Below, in pieces: positions 8,397 to 16,483 of a DNA stretch of 51,721 nt. The stretch covers positions 1 through 51,721 of the forward strand of contig JASLAX010000087.1 in NCBI GenBank assembly GCA_030146875.1, written 5' to 3'. Each line of letters begins with the position of its first letter. Position 1 is the stretch's first letter. The translations under genes and the position numbers were made by a program. The stretch is from Longimicrobiaceae bacterium. GTDB lineage: Bacteria > Gemmatimonadota > Gemmatimonadetes > Longimicrobiales > Longimicrobiaceae. The notes under the pieces are model-generated. The model had not been told where the DNA came from and ran no database searches. It saw nothing but the letters and a program-made list of their open reading frames with translations.

Positions 8397-9544
8397 ACCC
8401 GCTCCTCGCGGGGATCGCCCCGTCGCTGATCCGGGCCATCAACGCCCGCAAGCGCCCCGGCGACGTGGACCTGGGCATCGGCGAGCCCACCATCCCGCCC
8501 GACCTGGCGCCGTTCCAGGAGGCCACGGAGTGGGTGCGGCGCAACGGCTGCCCCTACGCCCCCAACGCGGGCACCGGCGAGCTGCGCGAGGCCATCGCCG
8601 CGTACCACGGCTTCCCGGGGATGGCGGACGCGGCGAGCGTCTGCGTGACCGTGGGCTCCGAGGAGGCCATCTACCTGGCGCTGAAGACGCTCGCCGACCC
8701 CGCGCGCGACGAGGTGCTGATCGTGGAGCCGGCCTTCCTGGCGTATCCCAAGATCTGCGCGCTGGAGGGCATCCGGCACCGCGCGGTGGAGCTGGACGCG
8801 GCGGAGGGCTTCCGCCCCAGCGCCCGGAAGGTGCTCGCGGCGCTGCGGCCGGACACGCGCATCGTGCTGCTCAACACGCCCGCCAACCCCACCGGCCGCG
8901 TCTGGCCGGCGGAGGAGCTCCGCGCCCTGGCCGCGGGGCTGGCGGAGCGGCCGGAGCCGGTGTGGGTGGTCTCGGACGAGGTGTACCGCGAGCTGTGGTA
9001 CGGGTCGCAGGCGCCCGCGTCCATCGCCACCTACCACCCGCACTCGCTGGTCACGGGCTCGCTCTCCAAGAGCAACGCCCTCACGGGGCTGCGGCTGGGC
9101 TGGCTGGTCGGGCCGGCGGACACCATCGCCGAGGCGGTGAAGGTGCACCAGCTCGTGAACACCGCGGCGAGCACCTTCTCGGAGCAGGTGGCGCTCTCGC
9201 TCTTCCGCGTGCCCGGGTCGCTGGCCGCGCACCGGCCGCTCTACGCGGAGCGCCGCGCCCTGGTGCTGGCGGAGGCGGAGCGGAACGGGCTGGAGCACCT
9301 GCCGCCGGAGGGCGCCTTCTACTGCATGGTGCGCCTGCCGGAGCCGCTCGCCGCCGACTCGCTGGGCGCGGCGGAGCGGCTGCTGGACGAGGAGCGCGTG
9401 GTCACCGTTCCCGGCATCGCCTTCGGACGCAGCGCCGAGGGGTGGATCCGGCTCACCTGGGTCGCCCCGCCCGAGGCGCTCGTCGTGGGGATGGAGCGGA
9501 TCGCGCGCTTCTTCGCGGCGGTGGAGGCGGGCGCCGGCCGGTGA
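8393..9544 (+). CDS. dapC: PLP aminotransferase, probable N-succinyl-LL-DAP aminotransferase
   Basis: 383 residues, fold-type I class I/II aminotransferase. The PLP Lys is in TGSLSKSNALTGLRLGW. The NTPANPTGRVW motif and the Asp of VVSDEVYRELWY (ring nitrogen) are present, with C-terminal Arg in EGWIRLTW for substrate carboxylate. Family alone would fit several amino-acid transaminases. Its place directly after dapD and dapE, sharing a GTGA overlap with dapE, makes the succinyl-DAP step the best assignment. The start is GTG at 8393. Confidence 0.88.
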   Translation: MNPLLAGIAPSLIRAINARKRPGDVDLGIGEPTIPPDLAPFQEATEWVRRNGCPYAPNAGTGELREAIAAYHGFPGMADAASVCVTVGSEEAIYLALKTLADPARDEVLIVEPAFLAYPKICALEGIRHRAVELDAAEGFRPSARKVLAALRPDTRIVLLNTPANPTGRVWPAEELRALAAGLAERPEPVWVVSDEVYRELWYGSQAPASIATYHPHSLVTGSLSKSNALTGLRLGWLVGPADTIAEAVKVHQLVNTAASTFSEQVALSLFRVPGSLAAHRPLYAERRALVLAEAERNGLEHLPPEGAFYCMVRLPEPLAADSLGAAERLLDEERVVTVPGIAFGRSAEGWIRLTWVAPPEALVVGMERIARFFAAVEAGAGR

Positions 9545-10053
9545 GCCCGCGCCGGGGCGCCCTGGTCCTGGCGGCGCTCGCCGCCTGCGCGCCCACCGCC
9601 GAGCGCGACCCGGCGCGCACGCCCGCGGGGGAGATCGATCCCGCCACCTTCGTGGTGGTGGACCCCATCGTCCGCGAGTACCTGCACCACCGCAAGCGCG
9701 CCGTGATCGCGGGCGACCCGGAGATCCTCTTCCGGCGCTACCCCGAGCTGCGCGACGCGGGCCGGGCGGGGGAGGGGGTGAACGCGGAGGCGCTCCACGT
9801 CCGCGGCTTCGGCGGCACCCCGCTGATCGACGGCGACGTGCTGCCCGAGGCGGGCGGGCGCTACCGGGCGGAGATCGCCGGCGACTCGGGCCGCATCCAC
9901 GTCCACGCCGCGGAGATGTACCTCCGTCCCGACTTCGGCGTCTCCGGCGGGGGGCTGGAGGTGGAGCTGACCGTCCGCCGCCGCGACGGCCGCTGGGACG
10001 TGGTCCGCACCGACGAGGTGACGCTGGCGGAGGCGCACGGCGCGAGGCACTGA
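9541..10053 (+). CDS. Uncharacterised lipoprotein ending the dap operon
   Basis: 170 residues starting at GTG 9541, overlapping the dapC stop as GTGA. A short basic N-terminus and hydrophobic run end in a lipobox (LAAC at about residue 16). The mature part has conserved-looking WXG-free alternating strands such as RYRAEIAGDSGRIHVHA and ELTVRRRDGRWDVVRTDEV, suggestive of a small alpha+beta (NTF2-like) domain. I do not recognise the family. Its coupling to dapC may be only a matter of packing, since a surface lipoprotein has no obvious role in cytosolic DAP synthesis. Confidence 0.8.
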   Translation: MSPRRGALVLAALAACAPTAERDPARTPAGEIDPATFVVVDPIVREYLHHRKRAVIAGDPEILFRRYPELRDAGRAGEGVNAEALHVRGFGGTPLIDGDVLPEAGGRYRAEIAGDSGRIHVHAAEMYLRPDFGVSGGGLEVELTVRRRDGRWDVVRTDEVTLAEAHGARH

Positions 10054-10164
10054 ACGCCGTCGGTCCGGGCTGCGGGCGGTGGAAGGGGGCTCGTACGGCC
10101 GAGCGTCGCCGCCTCGCCCTGCCCCCTCGTCCTGCTGCCGACGCGGAGGACGCAGGATGCACGC

Positions 10165-10195
10165 GGGGCCGGTCCCGGGAGGCGGGACCGGCCCC
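10165..10195. terminator. Bidirectional hairpin between convergent genes
   Basis: A perfect 12-bp stem (GGGGCCGGTCCC at 10165-10176, complement at 10184-10195) with a 7-nt loop. It lies between the convergent dap operon and the glycosidase-like gene. No U-tract is seen. Confidence 0.65.
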
Positions 10196-10219
10196 TCGGC
10201 GTTCTCCGCCGCGCCGCGG

Positions 10220-11650
10220 CTACGGCCGTCGCGCGGGCGCCGTCCGCGTTGCGGGCGTCGTCGACGGAGCGGAGGACGAAGGGGCGGAGGACGACGCCGC
10301 CCCCGCCTTCCCGCTGTCCGCCGCGGCGCGCTCGGCGGCGCGGAGGCGGCGGACGACCGCGCTGAGGCGCGAGGCCGGCGGCTCGAAGGAGAGCGGACGC
10401 CAACCCGAGCGCTCCAGCGGGGAGGGGGAGCCGTCCGCCGGGCGCAGCGCGGGAAGGTACACGTCGTACCTGGAGCCGGGGTTCCAGAGCACCCACCCCT
10501 TCAGCCCCGAGTCGTACGTCGCGGCGATCTGCTGCCGCACGTGGCTGGGGCCGTAGGTGATGCCGTCGTGCAGGTAGTCGGCGGTGAAGGCCTGCAGCCA
10601 GGGGATGATCTCGGCCGTCTTCCGGCCCTGGCGCTCGACCGCGCGGGCGCGCTCCACCGCGTCCTGCATGCTCATGCGCACCATCTCGTACGGGTGCGCG
10701 TTGGGCCGGGTGAAGCCGTACACCCCGCCGAAGTAGTGCGACGGGTACACCATCGGCAGCACGGCGTCGGCGGCGGTGATCACCTTCTCCCACTGCTGCC
10801 CGATCCCCACGTCGTCCGCCTGGTAGGTGACCAGCCCGAACACGTCCGCCGTGATCGGCACCCGGTAGTCCGCCAGCTTCTCCTTGGAGTAGCGGAGGAA
10901 GGCGGCGATGTTGTCGGCCCGCGACACCCCCGCGCTCCCCGGGAACGCCATGGTCCGCCGCCGCGCCTCGGTCACGTCGGGGAAGCGCACGTAGTCCCAC
11001 TGCACCTCGGCGAAGCCCATGTCCAGCGCCTCGCGGGCGATGGCCACGTTGTAGTCCCACACCCGCCGGTCGTACGGGTTCACCCAGGGCTTCCCCTTCT
11101 GGTCCAGCCAGACGGAGCCGTCGGTGTGGCGGATGGCCATGTCCGGCCTCTTCTCGGCCAGCATCCGGTCCTTGAACACCACGATGCGGGCGATGGGATG
11201 GATGCCGTGCGCCCGCAGGGTGTCCACCAGCGCCGGCAGCCACTTCGACCGCGGCATGGTGTCCGCGCCGATCTCCTTCGCCAGCGCGATCCCGGTGGAG
11301 TCGTGGGTCAGGTAGGTGTCGCTCTCCTTGATGTCCACCACGAAGGCGTTGATCTCCGTCTCGTCGGCGATCCGGACCAGCTCGCGCATGCGCGTGCGCC
11401 CGCCGGCCGCCCACCCGTTCACGTACAGCGCCCGGATCGAGTCGGGGCGCGGCACGCGGGGGCCGCCGGGACGCGCGGCGGTGACGGTGTCGCGCGGGGA
11501 CTTCGCGGAGTCGCCACCCGCCTGGGCGGCGTCGGCGCGGGCGGTCCCGCGGCCGGAGTCGCCGCAGGCCGTGGACGCGAGCAGCGCCATCACGGAGAGC
11601 GCCCGGAGCGCGGGGCGGAGGACGGCGGGTCGGCGGTGCTGGGGGCTCAC
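10220..11650 (-). CDS. Putative glycoside hydrolase lipoprotein (DUF4015-type)
   Basis: 476 residues. A lipobox signal peptide (LLASTACGDS) is followed by a Ala/Asp-rich linker to about residue 68. Then comes a TIM-barrel-like domain starting IRALYVNGWAAG, with conserved acidic strands INAFVVDIKESD, FAEVQWDYVRFPD and PITADVFGLVTY. VLPMVYPSHYFGG and KGWVLWNPGSRY also match the putative glycosyl-hydrolase (DUF4015) family. The Asp residues in VDIKESD and QWDYVRFPD are candidate catalytic or structural acids. The C-terminus is a low-complexity Ser/Ala/Thr/Pro tail. Substrate is unknown; surface polysaccharide is plausible. There is 144 bp between it and the small lipoprotein gene upstream, with a terminator inside. 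Confidence 0.85.
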   Translation of the reverse strand: MSPQHRRPAVLRPALRALSVMALLASTACGDSGRGTARADAAQAGGDSAKSPRDTVTAARPGGPRVPRPDSIRALYVNGWAAGGRTRMRELVRIADETEINAFVVDIKESDTYLTHDSTGIALAKEIGADTMPRSKWLPALVDTLRAHGIHPIARIVVFKDRMLAEKRPDMAIRHTDGSVWLDQKGKPWVNPYDRRVWDYNVAIAREALDMGFAEVQWDYVRFPDVTEARRRTMAFPGSAGVSRADNIAAFLRYSKEKLADYRVPITADVFGLVTYQADDVGIGQQWEKVITAADAVLPMVYPSHYFGGVYGFTRPNAHPYEMVRMSMQDAVERARAVERQGRKTAEIIPWLQAFTADYLHDGITYGPSHVRQQIAATYDSGLKGWVLWNPGSRYDVYLPALRPADGSPSPLERSGWRPLSFEPPASRLSAVVRRLRAAERAAADSGKAGAASSSAPSSSAPSTTPATRTAPARRP

Positions 11651-11739
11651 TGCGCCTCCGGGGGGTGGGGACGGCGGACGGGGGGCCGGCGGGGCCTTCG
11701 GGGTGCCCGTTCCATGCCCCGTGCGGGTGGAAAACGAAA

Positions 11740-11770
11740 GCCGGGCCCGGACACGAGGTCCGGGCCCGGC
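11740..11770 (-). terminator. Intrinsic terminator of the small lipoprotein gene
   Basis: A perfect 13-bp stem (11740-11752 with 11758-11770) and a 5-nt loop. Read on the minus strand it is followed by TTTCGTTTTCC, a good U-tract. It sits 24 bp past the stop codon at 11795. Confidence 0.85.
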
Positions 11771-11794
11771 GGGCGACCAGGTCCGGGGACCTGA

Positions 11795-12037
11795 TTACAT
11801 CTTCGCCGTGGTGTCGGCGGTCGTGTCCATCGTGGTGCCCGCGGCGGCGGCCGAGTCGACCGGGGCGGCCATGGCGGCCGAGTCGGTGACGATCGGGGCC
11901 GGCGTGATGGCCTCGGTGGTGGTCGTCGTCGTGGTGGCGCTGTCCATCGCGGCGGCGTCCGTCTCGCCTTCCTTCTTGGCGCAGGCGGTCAGGCCCACGA
12001 AGGCGGCCACGGCGACGAGCGAGAAGATCTTCTTCAT
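11795..12037 (-). CDS. Small Thr/Ala-rich lipoprotein, paralogue A
   Basis: 80 residues. The signal peptide MKKIFSLVAVAAFVGLTAC ends in a lipobox, leaving a mature chain of about 61 residues. That chain is almost all Ala, Thr, Asp, Ser and Pro, including seven Thr in a row, and is probably disordered. AGGA precedes the ATG at 12037. It resembles the next gene upstream (same MK..I start, TAC-KK-E junction, and PIV-TDS segment), so the two look like a tandem duplication. Function unknown; a periplasmic spacer or envelope stress lipoprotein are guesses. Confidence 0.8.
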   Translation of the reverse strand: MKKIFSLVAVAAFVGLTACAKKEGETDAAAMDSATTTTTTTEAITPAPIVTDSAAMAAPVDSAAAAGTTMDTTADTTAKM

Positions 12038-12125
12038 TGGTCGATTCCTGCTGGTTGTGAGAGCGGGGCCCCCGCCCGTTGCGCGGGCCCCGCGGGTTCC
12101 GCTGCCGGTCGCCCGGCGTCGGGAA

Positions 12126-12377
12126 CTACGGACGCGTGGTGGTGTCCGCCGTGAGCGCGGAGTCGGCGGCCTGGCCCTGGATCGTGTCCGTCTCGGTCGT
12201 GGTCGTGGTCACGACGCTGTCCGTGGACGGAACGATGACCGGCTGGCTCACGGTGTCGGTGCCCGGAACCGCGGCGGTGTCGGTCGTCGTCGTATCGGCG
12301 CCGTCCTCGCCCTTCTTGCAGGCGGCGGTGGCGACGAGGGCGGCCAGGGCGACGATGGGGAGGATGCGGATCTTCAT
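12126..12377 (-). CDS. Small Thr/Asp-rich lipoprotein, paralogue B
   Basis: 83 residues from the ATG at 12377, which has CGGAG upstream. The lipobox is ATAAC followed by KKGED, near-identical in layout to paralogue A. The mature part is rich in Thr, Asp, Val and Gln, with repeated TTT and TDT runs, and is probably unstructured. It is 88 bp upstream of paralogue A on the same strand, so both may be co-transcribed and end at the terminator at 11740-11770. A longer in-frame N-terminus exists but lacks a signal peptide. Confidence 0.8.
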   Translation of the reverse strand: MKIRILPIVALAALVATAACKKGEDGADTTTTDTAAVPGTDTVSQPVIVPSTDSVVTTTTTETDTIQGQAADSALTADTTTRP

Positions 12378-12519
12378 GGTGTTCTCCGTGGTCTGTGCGT
12401 TGTCCGAAAACCGGTGGCTTCCGTTGGCCGAATCGTCTGACCGGGGCCCCGGCACGGGCCGCGCGGACGACCGTCACAGGGGCAACGGGTGTGCCGCCTG
12501 CCGTGCCGGTGGGCCGTGG

Positions 12520-12548
12520 TGGCGAAAAAAGACGGCGGGGCTTACATT
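12520..12548 (+). promoter_or_regulatory. Putative promoter upstream of the kinase/regulator genes
   Basis: TGGCGA (12520-12525), a 17-bp spacer and TACATT (12543-12548). This predicts transcription from about 12555 and a leader of about 145 nt that contains the two palindromes at 12610-12642. Confidence 0.5.
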
Positions 12549-12609
12549 TCCCGCGGATGAGCCGCCCTCCGGACACCGTCCCGGGCGTGCGTTCGGAAGG
12601 CTCGCGACC

Positions 12610-12642
12610 GTTCACTGAACGCCCCTCCGCTGTTCACTGAAC
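12610..12642. promoter_or_regulatory. Two identical palindromes, candidate operator pair
   Basis: GTTCACTGAAC, a perfect 5+1+5 palindrome, occurs at 12610-12620 and again at 12632-12642. The centres are 22 bp apart, about two helical turns, 58 bp before the kinase ATG. The arrangement fits a dimeric regulator, possibly the NtrC-type protein encoded downstream. Confidence 0.65.
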
Positions 12643-12700
12643 ACTCGTCCGGGATCCGCGGGCACCCTTCCCCCGCGCGATCCCACCGACCGGGGCTGCC

Positions 12701-14473
12701 ATGCGAGGACTCTCCCTCCGCACGAAGGTCTTCTTCATGTTCGCGGGCGCCGCGCTGGCCATCGTGGTCCCCGCGCTGGTGCTGATCGCGCGCGCCGTGG
12801 AGCGCGGCGTGTACGAGCGCACCACCGAGGAGGTCCGCGGGGCGGCGACCACGCTCACCTACTCCTGGTCCCTGGCCGACGAGCTGCTGCGGCGCGAGGC
12901 CAACGCCATCGCCCTGGAGGCCGGGCTCTCGGAGACCTGGAGCGGCGGGAGCGACCGCGCCCTGCGGCGCCTGCTCACCACCGGGCTGGACAAGGACCGC
13001 GTGGTCGTGGCCGTCGACTCCGCGGGCGCGACGCGCGTGGGGCCGGCGCTGGTGGCGGAGGTGCTGCGCGGCGCCGGGTCCGCCGGAACCGTCGTCACCC
13101 GCCCGGAGGGGTCCGAGGCGCCGCTCCGCGTCTCCCTGTGGCCGGTGATGGGGGACAGCGGGCGCACGCTGGGTGCGGTGGGCGTGGGGACCTGGCTGGG
13201 CCCGGGTACGGTGAAGAGCTTCAAGGAGGGGCTGACGCCCGGCACCGACATCGCCCTGTTCGTGGGCGACTCGCTGGTGGGCCTCTCGCTCCCCGACAGC
13301 GTGCGCGACGAGGTGGCCCGCATCGCGCGGGCGCCGCTGCTGGGCGCCGACCGCACCATGAAGCGGCAGATCGCCGGGCAGTGGTACCTCTACTCGGCGT
13401 ACGCGCTCCCCGCGCGCGGGCTGCAGGCCTCCGTCATCCTGCTGCGCCCCATCACCAACGAGCTCCGCATCGCCGACGTGATCCGGCGCTCGCTGGTGGG
13501 CATCGGGCTGGCGGCCCTGATCCTGGCGCTGGTGCTGGCGGCGGTGGTGTCGCGCATCGTGGCGCGGCCCACGCAGGCGCTGGCCGAGGCCTCGGCGCGG
13601 CTGGCCCGGGGCGACTTCCTTGCCCCGCTCCCTCGGGCCGGCGGCGACGAGATCGGCCAACTCGCGCGGGCCTTCGGCGAGATGCGCTCGGCCATCGCGG
13701 AGCGCGAGGCGCGGCTGCGCTCCGCCCAGGCCGAGATGATCCACCGCGAGAAGCTGGCGGCGATGGGGCGCCTGGTGGCGCAGCTCTCGCACGAGCTGAA
13801 CAACCCGATCTACAACATCCAGAACTGCCTGGAGGCGCTGCTGCGGCGCGGCGACCCCTCCGACCCCAACCGCGAGTTCGTGACGCTGGCGCAGGAGGAG
13901 CTGACCCGCATGGCCTCGCTCACGCGACGCCTGCTGGACCAGAGCCGGCCCCTCTCCGAGGCGGCGGCGGCGGTGGACCTGAACGGGCTGGCGCGGCGGG
14001 TGCTCACCCTGGCCTCGACCGAGGCGGAGGGGCGGGGCATCCGGATGGAGGCCGACCTGGCGCCGTCTCTCCCGTCCGTGGTGGCGCACCCGGACGCCAT
14101 CCACCAGGTGCTGGCGAACCTGGTCACCAACGCGCTGGACGCCATGCCCGCGGGGGGCACGCTGCGCGTCTCCACGCACGCCGACGACGACGCGGTGGAG
14201 GTGGTGGTGGAGGACACGGGGACGGGGATCCCCGACAAGGACCTGCCCCACATCTTCGAGGCGTTCTACACGACCAAGCCGGGGGTGAACGGCATCGGCC
14301 TGGGGCTGTTCGTCTCCGACGGCATCATCCGCGGCCACCGCGGGCGCCTGTCGGTGGAGAGCGACGCCGGCGCGGGGAGCCGCTTCACGGTCCGCCTTCC
14401 CCGGCAGACGCTGGACGAGTCCCTGGCGCTCCCCGACCTTCCCGGGGCCGCCGCCCTGCCCGCCGCGGTCTGA
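12701..14473 (+). CDS. Membrane sensor histidine kinase (HAMP, HisKA, HATPase)
   Basis: 590 residues. TM1 is at about 11-30, followed by a periplasmic sensor region of about 230 residues of double-Cache-like character. TM2 is at about 264-287 and HAMP at about 288-340. The HisKA phospho-accepting His is residue 364 in LSHELNNPIYN. The HATPase has the N box (VLANLVTNALDAM), G1 (DTGTGIPD) and G2 (GIGLGLFVSDGI). It probably phosphorylates the sigma-54 activator encoded 35 bp downstream. NtrB-like kinases with HELNNP motifs typically pair with such regulators. The signal sensed is unknown. Confidence 0.93.
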   Translation: MRGLSLRTKVFFMFAGAALAIVVPALVLIARAVERGVYERTTEEVRGAATTLTYSWSLADELLRREANAIALEAGLSETWSGGSDRALRRLLTTGLDKDRVVVAVDSAGATRVGPALVAEVLRGAGSAGTVVTRPEGSEAPLRVSLWPVMGDSGRTLGAVGVGTWLGPGTVKSFKEGLTPGTDIALFVGDSLVGLSLPDSVRDEVARIARAPLLGADRTMKRQIAGQWYLYSAYALPARGLQASVILLRPITNELRIADVIRRSLVGIGLAALILALVLAAVVSRIVARPTQALAEASARLARGDFLAPLPRAGGDEIGQLARAFGEMRSAIAEREARLRSAQAEMIHREKLAAMGRLVAQLSHELNNPIYNIQNCLEALLRRGDPSDPNREFVTLAQEELTRMASLTRRLLDQSRPLSEAAAAVDLNGLARRVLTLASTEAEGRGIRMEADLAPSLPSVVAHPDAIHQVLANLVTNALDAMPAGGTLRVSTHADDDAVEVVVEDTGTGIPDKDLPHIFEAFYTTKPGVNGIGLGLFVSDGIIRGHRGRLSVESDAGAGSRFTVRLPRQTLDESLALPDLPGAAALPAAV

Positions 14474-14508
14474 CGCGGCGCCGCCCTCCAGGAGACGCAC
14501 CCGAAGCG

Positions 14509-15861
14509 ATGGCCGACGCCACCCGCATCCTGATCATCGACGACGACCGCGCCTTCCGCGTGGGAACCGGCGCCCTGCTCTCCGACGAGGGCTACCAGGT
14601 CGAGGCCGCCCCCGACGGCGACGCCGGCCTGGCGATGCTGCGCGCGGACCGCTTCGACATGGTGCTGCTCGACCTGCGCATGCAGGGGCGCACCGGCCTC
14701 TCCGTGCTGGAGGAGCTGCGCGGGGCCGGGAACAACGTTCCCGTGCTGATGCTGACCGGCTTCGCCACCGTCGACTCCGCGGTGCAGGCGCTGAAGCTGG
14801 GCGCCGACGACTACGTCACCAAGCCCTGCGACAACGACCTGCTCCGCTCCAAGATCCGCACCATCCTGGCGCGCCGCGAGCCGGTCCTGGGGCTGGGCGC
14901 CCAGCGCCTGGTGGGAACGGGGCCCCGGATCAAGGAGGTGCTGCGCTCGGTGGGCCGCGTGGCGCCCACCGAGGCCACGGTGCTGCTCCGCGGCGCGACC
15001 GGCACCGGCAAGGAGCTGATCGCGCGCGCCATCCACGAGGAGAGCCCGCGCAACGGCAAGGCGTTCGTGGCGGTGAACTGCTCGGCGCTGGCGGAGGGGC
15101 TGCTGGAGTCGGAGCTCTTCGGCCACGCGCGGGGCGCCTTCACCGGCGCGGTCTCGGAGCGGAAGGGGCTCTTCGAGGAGGCGCACGGCGGCACCATCTT
15201 CCTGGACGAGATCGGCGACGTGTCCCCCGCCATGCAGGCGCGGCTGCTGCGCGTGCTGCAGGAGCGCGAGGTGGTGCGCGTGGGGACCTCGCGGTCGGTG
15301 CCGGTGGACGTGCGCGTGGTGGCGGCCACGCACCAGGACCTGGAGGCGATGGTGGAGGAGGGCCGCTTCCGCGCCGACCTCTACTTCCGCCTCAAGGTCT
15401 TCCAGGTGCGCGTTCCCGAGCTGCGCGAGCGGCCCGAGGACATCCCCGCGCTGGCCGCGGCCGCGGTGGCGCGGTGGAACGAGCGGGTGGACGTGTCGCG
15501 CCGCATCCTGGGCGTGTCGGACGAGGCCGAGGCGATGATGACCGCCTACGACTGGCCCGGCAACGTGCGCGAGCTGATGGCTGCGATCGAGTACGCCTGC
15601 ATCGTCTGCGACGGCCAGCGCATCCTGCCCTCGCACCTCCCCGAGGAGATCCGCGAGGGGCCGCAGGACGCGGCGCGGAAGGCGGCCCCGGAGGCGAAGA
15701 ACGGCGAGGGGAAGCGGTACCAGGCCCCGGACCCCGGCTCCGAGCGGGACGCCATCGTCCACGCGCTCCACCAGGCCAACGGCAACCGCACCAAGGCCGC
15801 CGCCGCCCTGGGGATGGGGCGCACGACGCTCTGGCAGAAGCTGAAGGAGTACGGGCTGTAG
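14509..15861 (+). CDS. NtrC-family sigma-54-dependent response regulator
   Basis: 450 residues. The receiver domain (about 5-120) has acidic pocket IDDDRA and phospho-acceptor Asp55 in MVLLDLRM, with Thr in MLTGFA and Lys in VTKPCD. The AAA+ domain has Walker A GATGTGKE (162-169), the sigma-54 contact loop GAFTGA (209-214), and Walker B GGTIFLDEIGD. The C-terminus has a Fis-type HTH (NGNRTKAAAALGMGRTTLWQKL). It needs sigma-54 to open promoters. An AGGAG lies 14 nt before the ATG, slightly far. Targets are not evident; the palindromes at 12610-12642 are candidates. Confidence 0.94.
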   Translation: MADATRILIIDDDRAFRVGTGALLSDEGYQVEAAPDGDAGLAMLRADRFDMVLLDLRMQGRTGLSVLEELRGAGNNVPVLMLTGFATVDSAVQALKLGADDYVTKPCDNDLLRSKIRTILARREPVLGLGAQRLVGTGPRIKEVLRSVGRVAPTEATVLLRGATGTGKELIARAIHEESPRNGKAFVAVNCSALAEGLLESELFGHARGAFTGAVSERKGLFEEAHGGTIFLDEIGDVSPAMQARLLRVLQEREVVRVGTSRSVPVDVRVVAATHQDLEAMVEEGRFRADLYFRLKVFQVRVPELRERPEDIPALAAAAVARWNERVDVSRRILGVSDEAEAMMTAYDWPGNVRELMAAIEYACIVCDGQRILPSHLPEEIREGPQDAARKAAPEAKNGEGKRYQAPDPGSERDAIVHALHQANGNRTKAAAALGMGRTTLWQKLKEYGL

Positions 15862-15955
15862 GAGGCCGGCGGGGGGAAGAGGAAGACGGGTTGCAGGAGG
15901 GCGGCGAGCGGGGTGGCCCCGCGTCGAGCATGCGTCGGTGGTGGGGCGGGCGGAG

Positions 15956-16002
15956 TCCGGGATGGACGATCGTCGTGGCCAGCCGGGGCTTCACGCCCCC
16001 GG
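15956..16002 (-). repeat. Inverted fourth copy of the double-hairpin repeat
   Basis: Read on the minus strand it contains CCGGGGGCGTGAAGCCCCGG, then GGCTGGCCACGACGATCGTC and a GTCC-N5-GGAC hairpin. This matches the unit at 4566-4614 in order and spacing. It lies in the 232-bp gap between the response regulator and the Tat lipoprotein. Confidence 0.75.
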
Positions 16003-16093
16003 AACGGCCGAGGGCTTTTCGATGCGCGGGATCCGGCTCCGTCCGTCCCGCGATGTACCGATGCACCCGTCCACCCTCACGTCTTCCGAGGCC

Positions 16094-16483
16094 ATGGAAC
16101 CGACTCCCTCCCATCCGTCGCGGCGCCAGTTCGCGAAGACCATCGCGGCGGCCGCCGTGCTCCCGCTCGTCGCTGGCGTGCAGGGGTGCGCGCCGGGGGT
16201 GCCCTCGCCCGCGCCTGCGCCCGCGCCGTCCCCGGCGCCCCCGACGGGCGCCGGAGCACCCGCCGCCGCGGCCGCGCCCACGCCGCCGGACCCGGTCGCG
16301 CAGGCGCTGACGGAGGCGGTGCGGGTGCGGTACGGGAGCAGGCTCACGCCCGCGGACATGGAGGAGGTGCGGAAGGGAATCGAGGGCAACCTGCAGGCCG
16401 CGAAGGCCATCCGCGCCTTTCCGCTCCCCATCTCGACCGAGCCCGCGTTCGTCTTCCGGGCCTACCGCGGGGCGGGGCGATGA
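16094..16483 (+). CDS. Tat-exported small lipoprotein coupled to an amidase
   Basis: 129 residues. The N-terminus has a twin-arginine motif (SRRQFAKT), a hydrophobic stretch and a Cys at GVQGC that looks like a lipobox. A Pro/Ala-rich linker (about 38-65) follows. The C-terminal half (VAQALTEAVRVRYGSRLTPADMEEVRKGIEGNL) is helical, ending in FVFRAYRG. I do not recognise the family. GAGG precedes the ATG at 16094. It overlaps the amidase start by ATGA, so the two products are probably made together; the amidase itself has no signal peptide. Confidence 0.8.
   Translation: MEPTPSHPSRRQFAKTIAAAAVLPLVAGVQGCAPGVPSPAPAPAPSPAPPTGAGAPAAAAAPTPPDPVAQALTEAVRVRYGSRLTPADMEEVRKGIEGNLQAAKAIRAFPLPISTEPAFVFRAYRGAGR

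Noticed and set aside
12643..12700. Sigma-54 promoter before the kinase
   Set aside because: No convincing GG-N10-GC spacing with a TTGC box was found.
15913..16093. Upstream extension of the Tat lipoprotein or amidase frames
   Set aside because: These frames run through the inverted hairpin repeat and would precede a clear twin-arginine signal.
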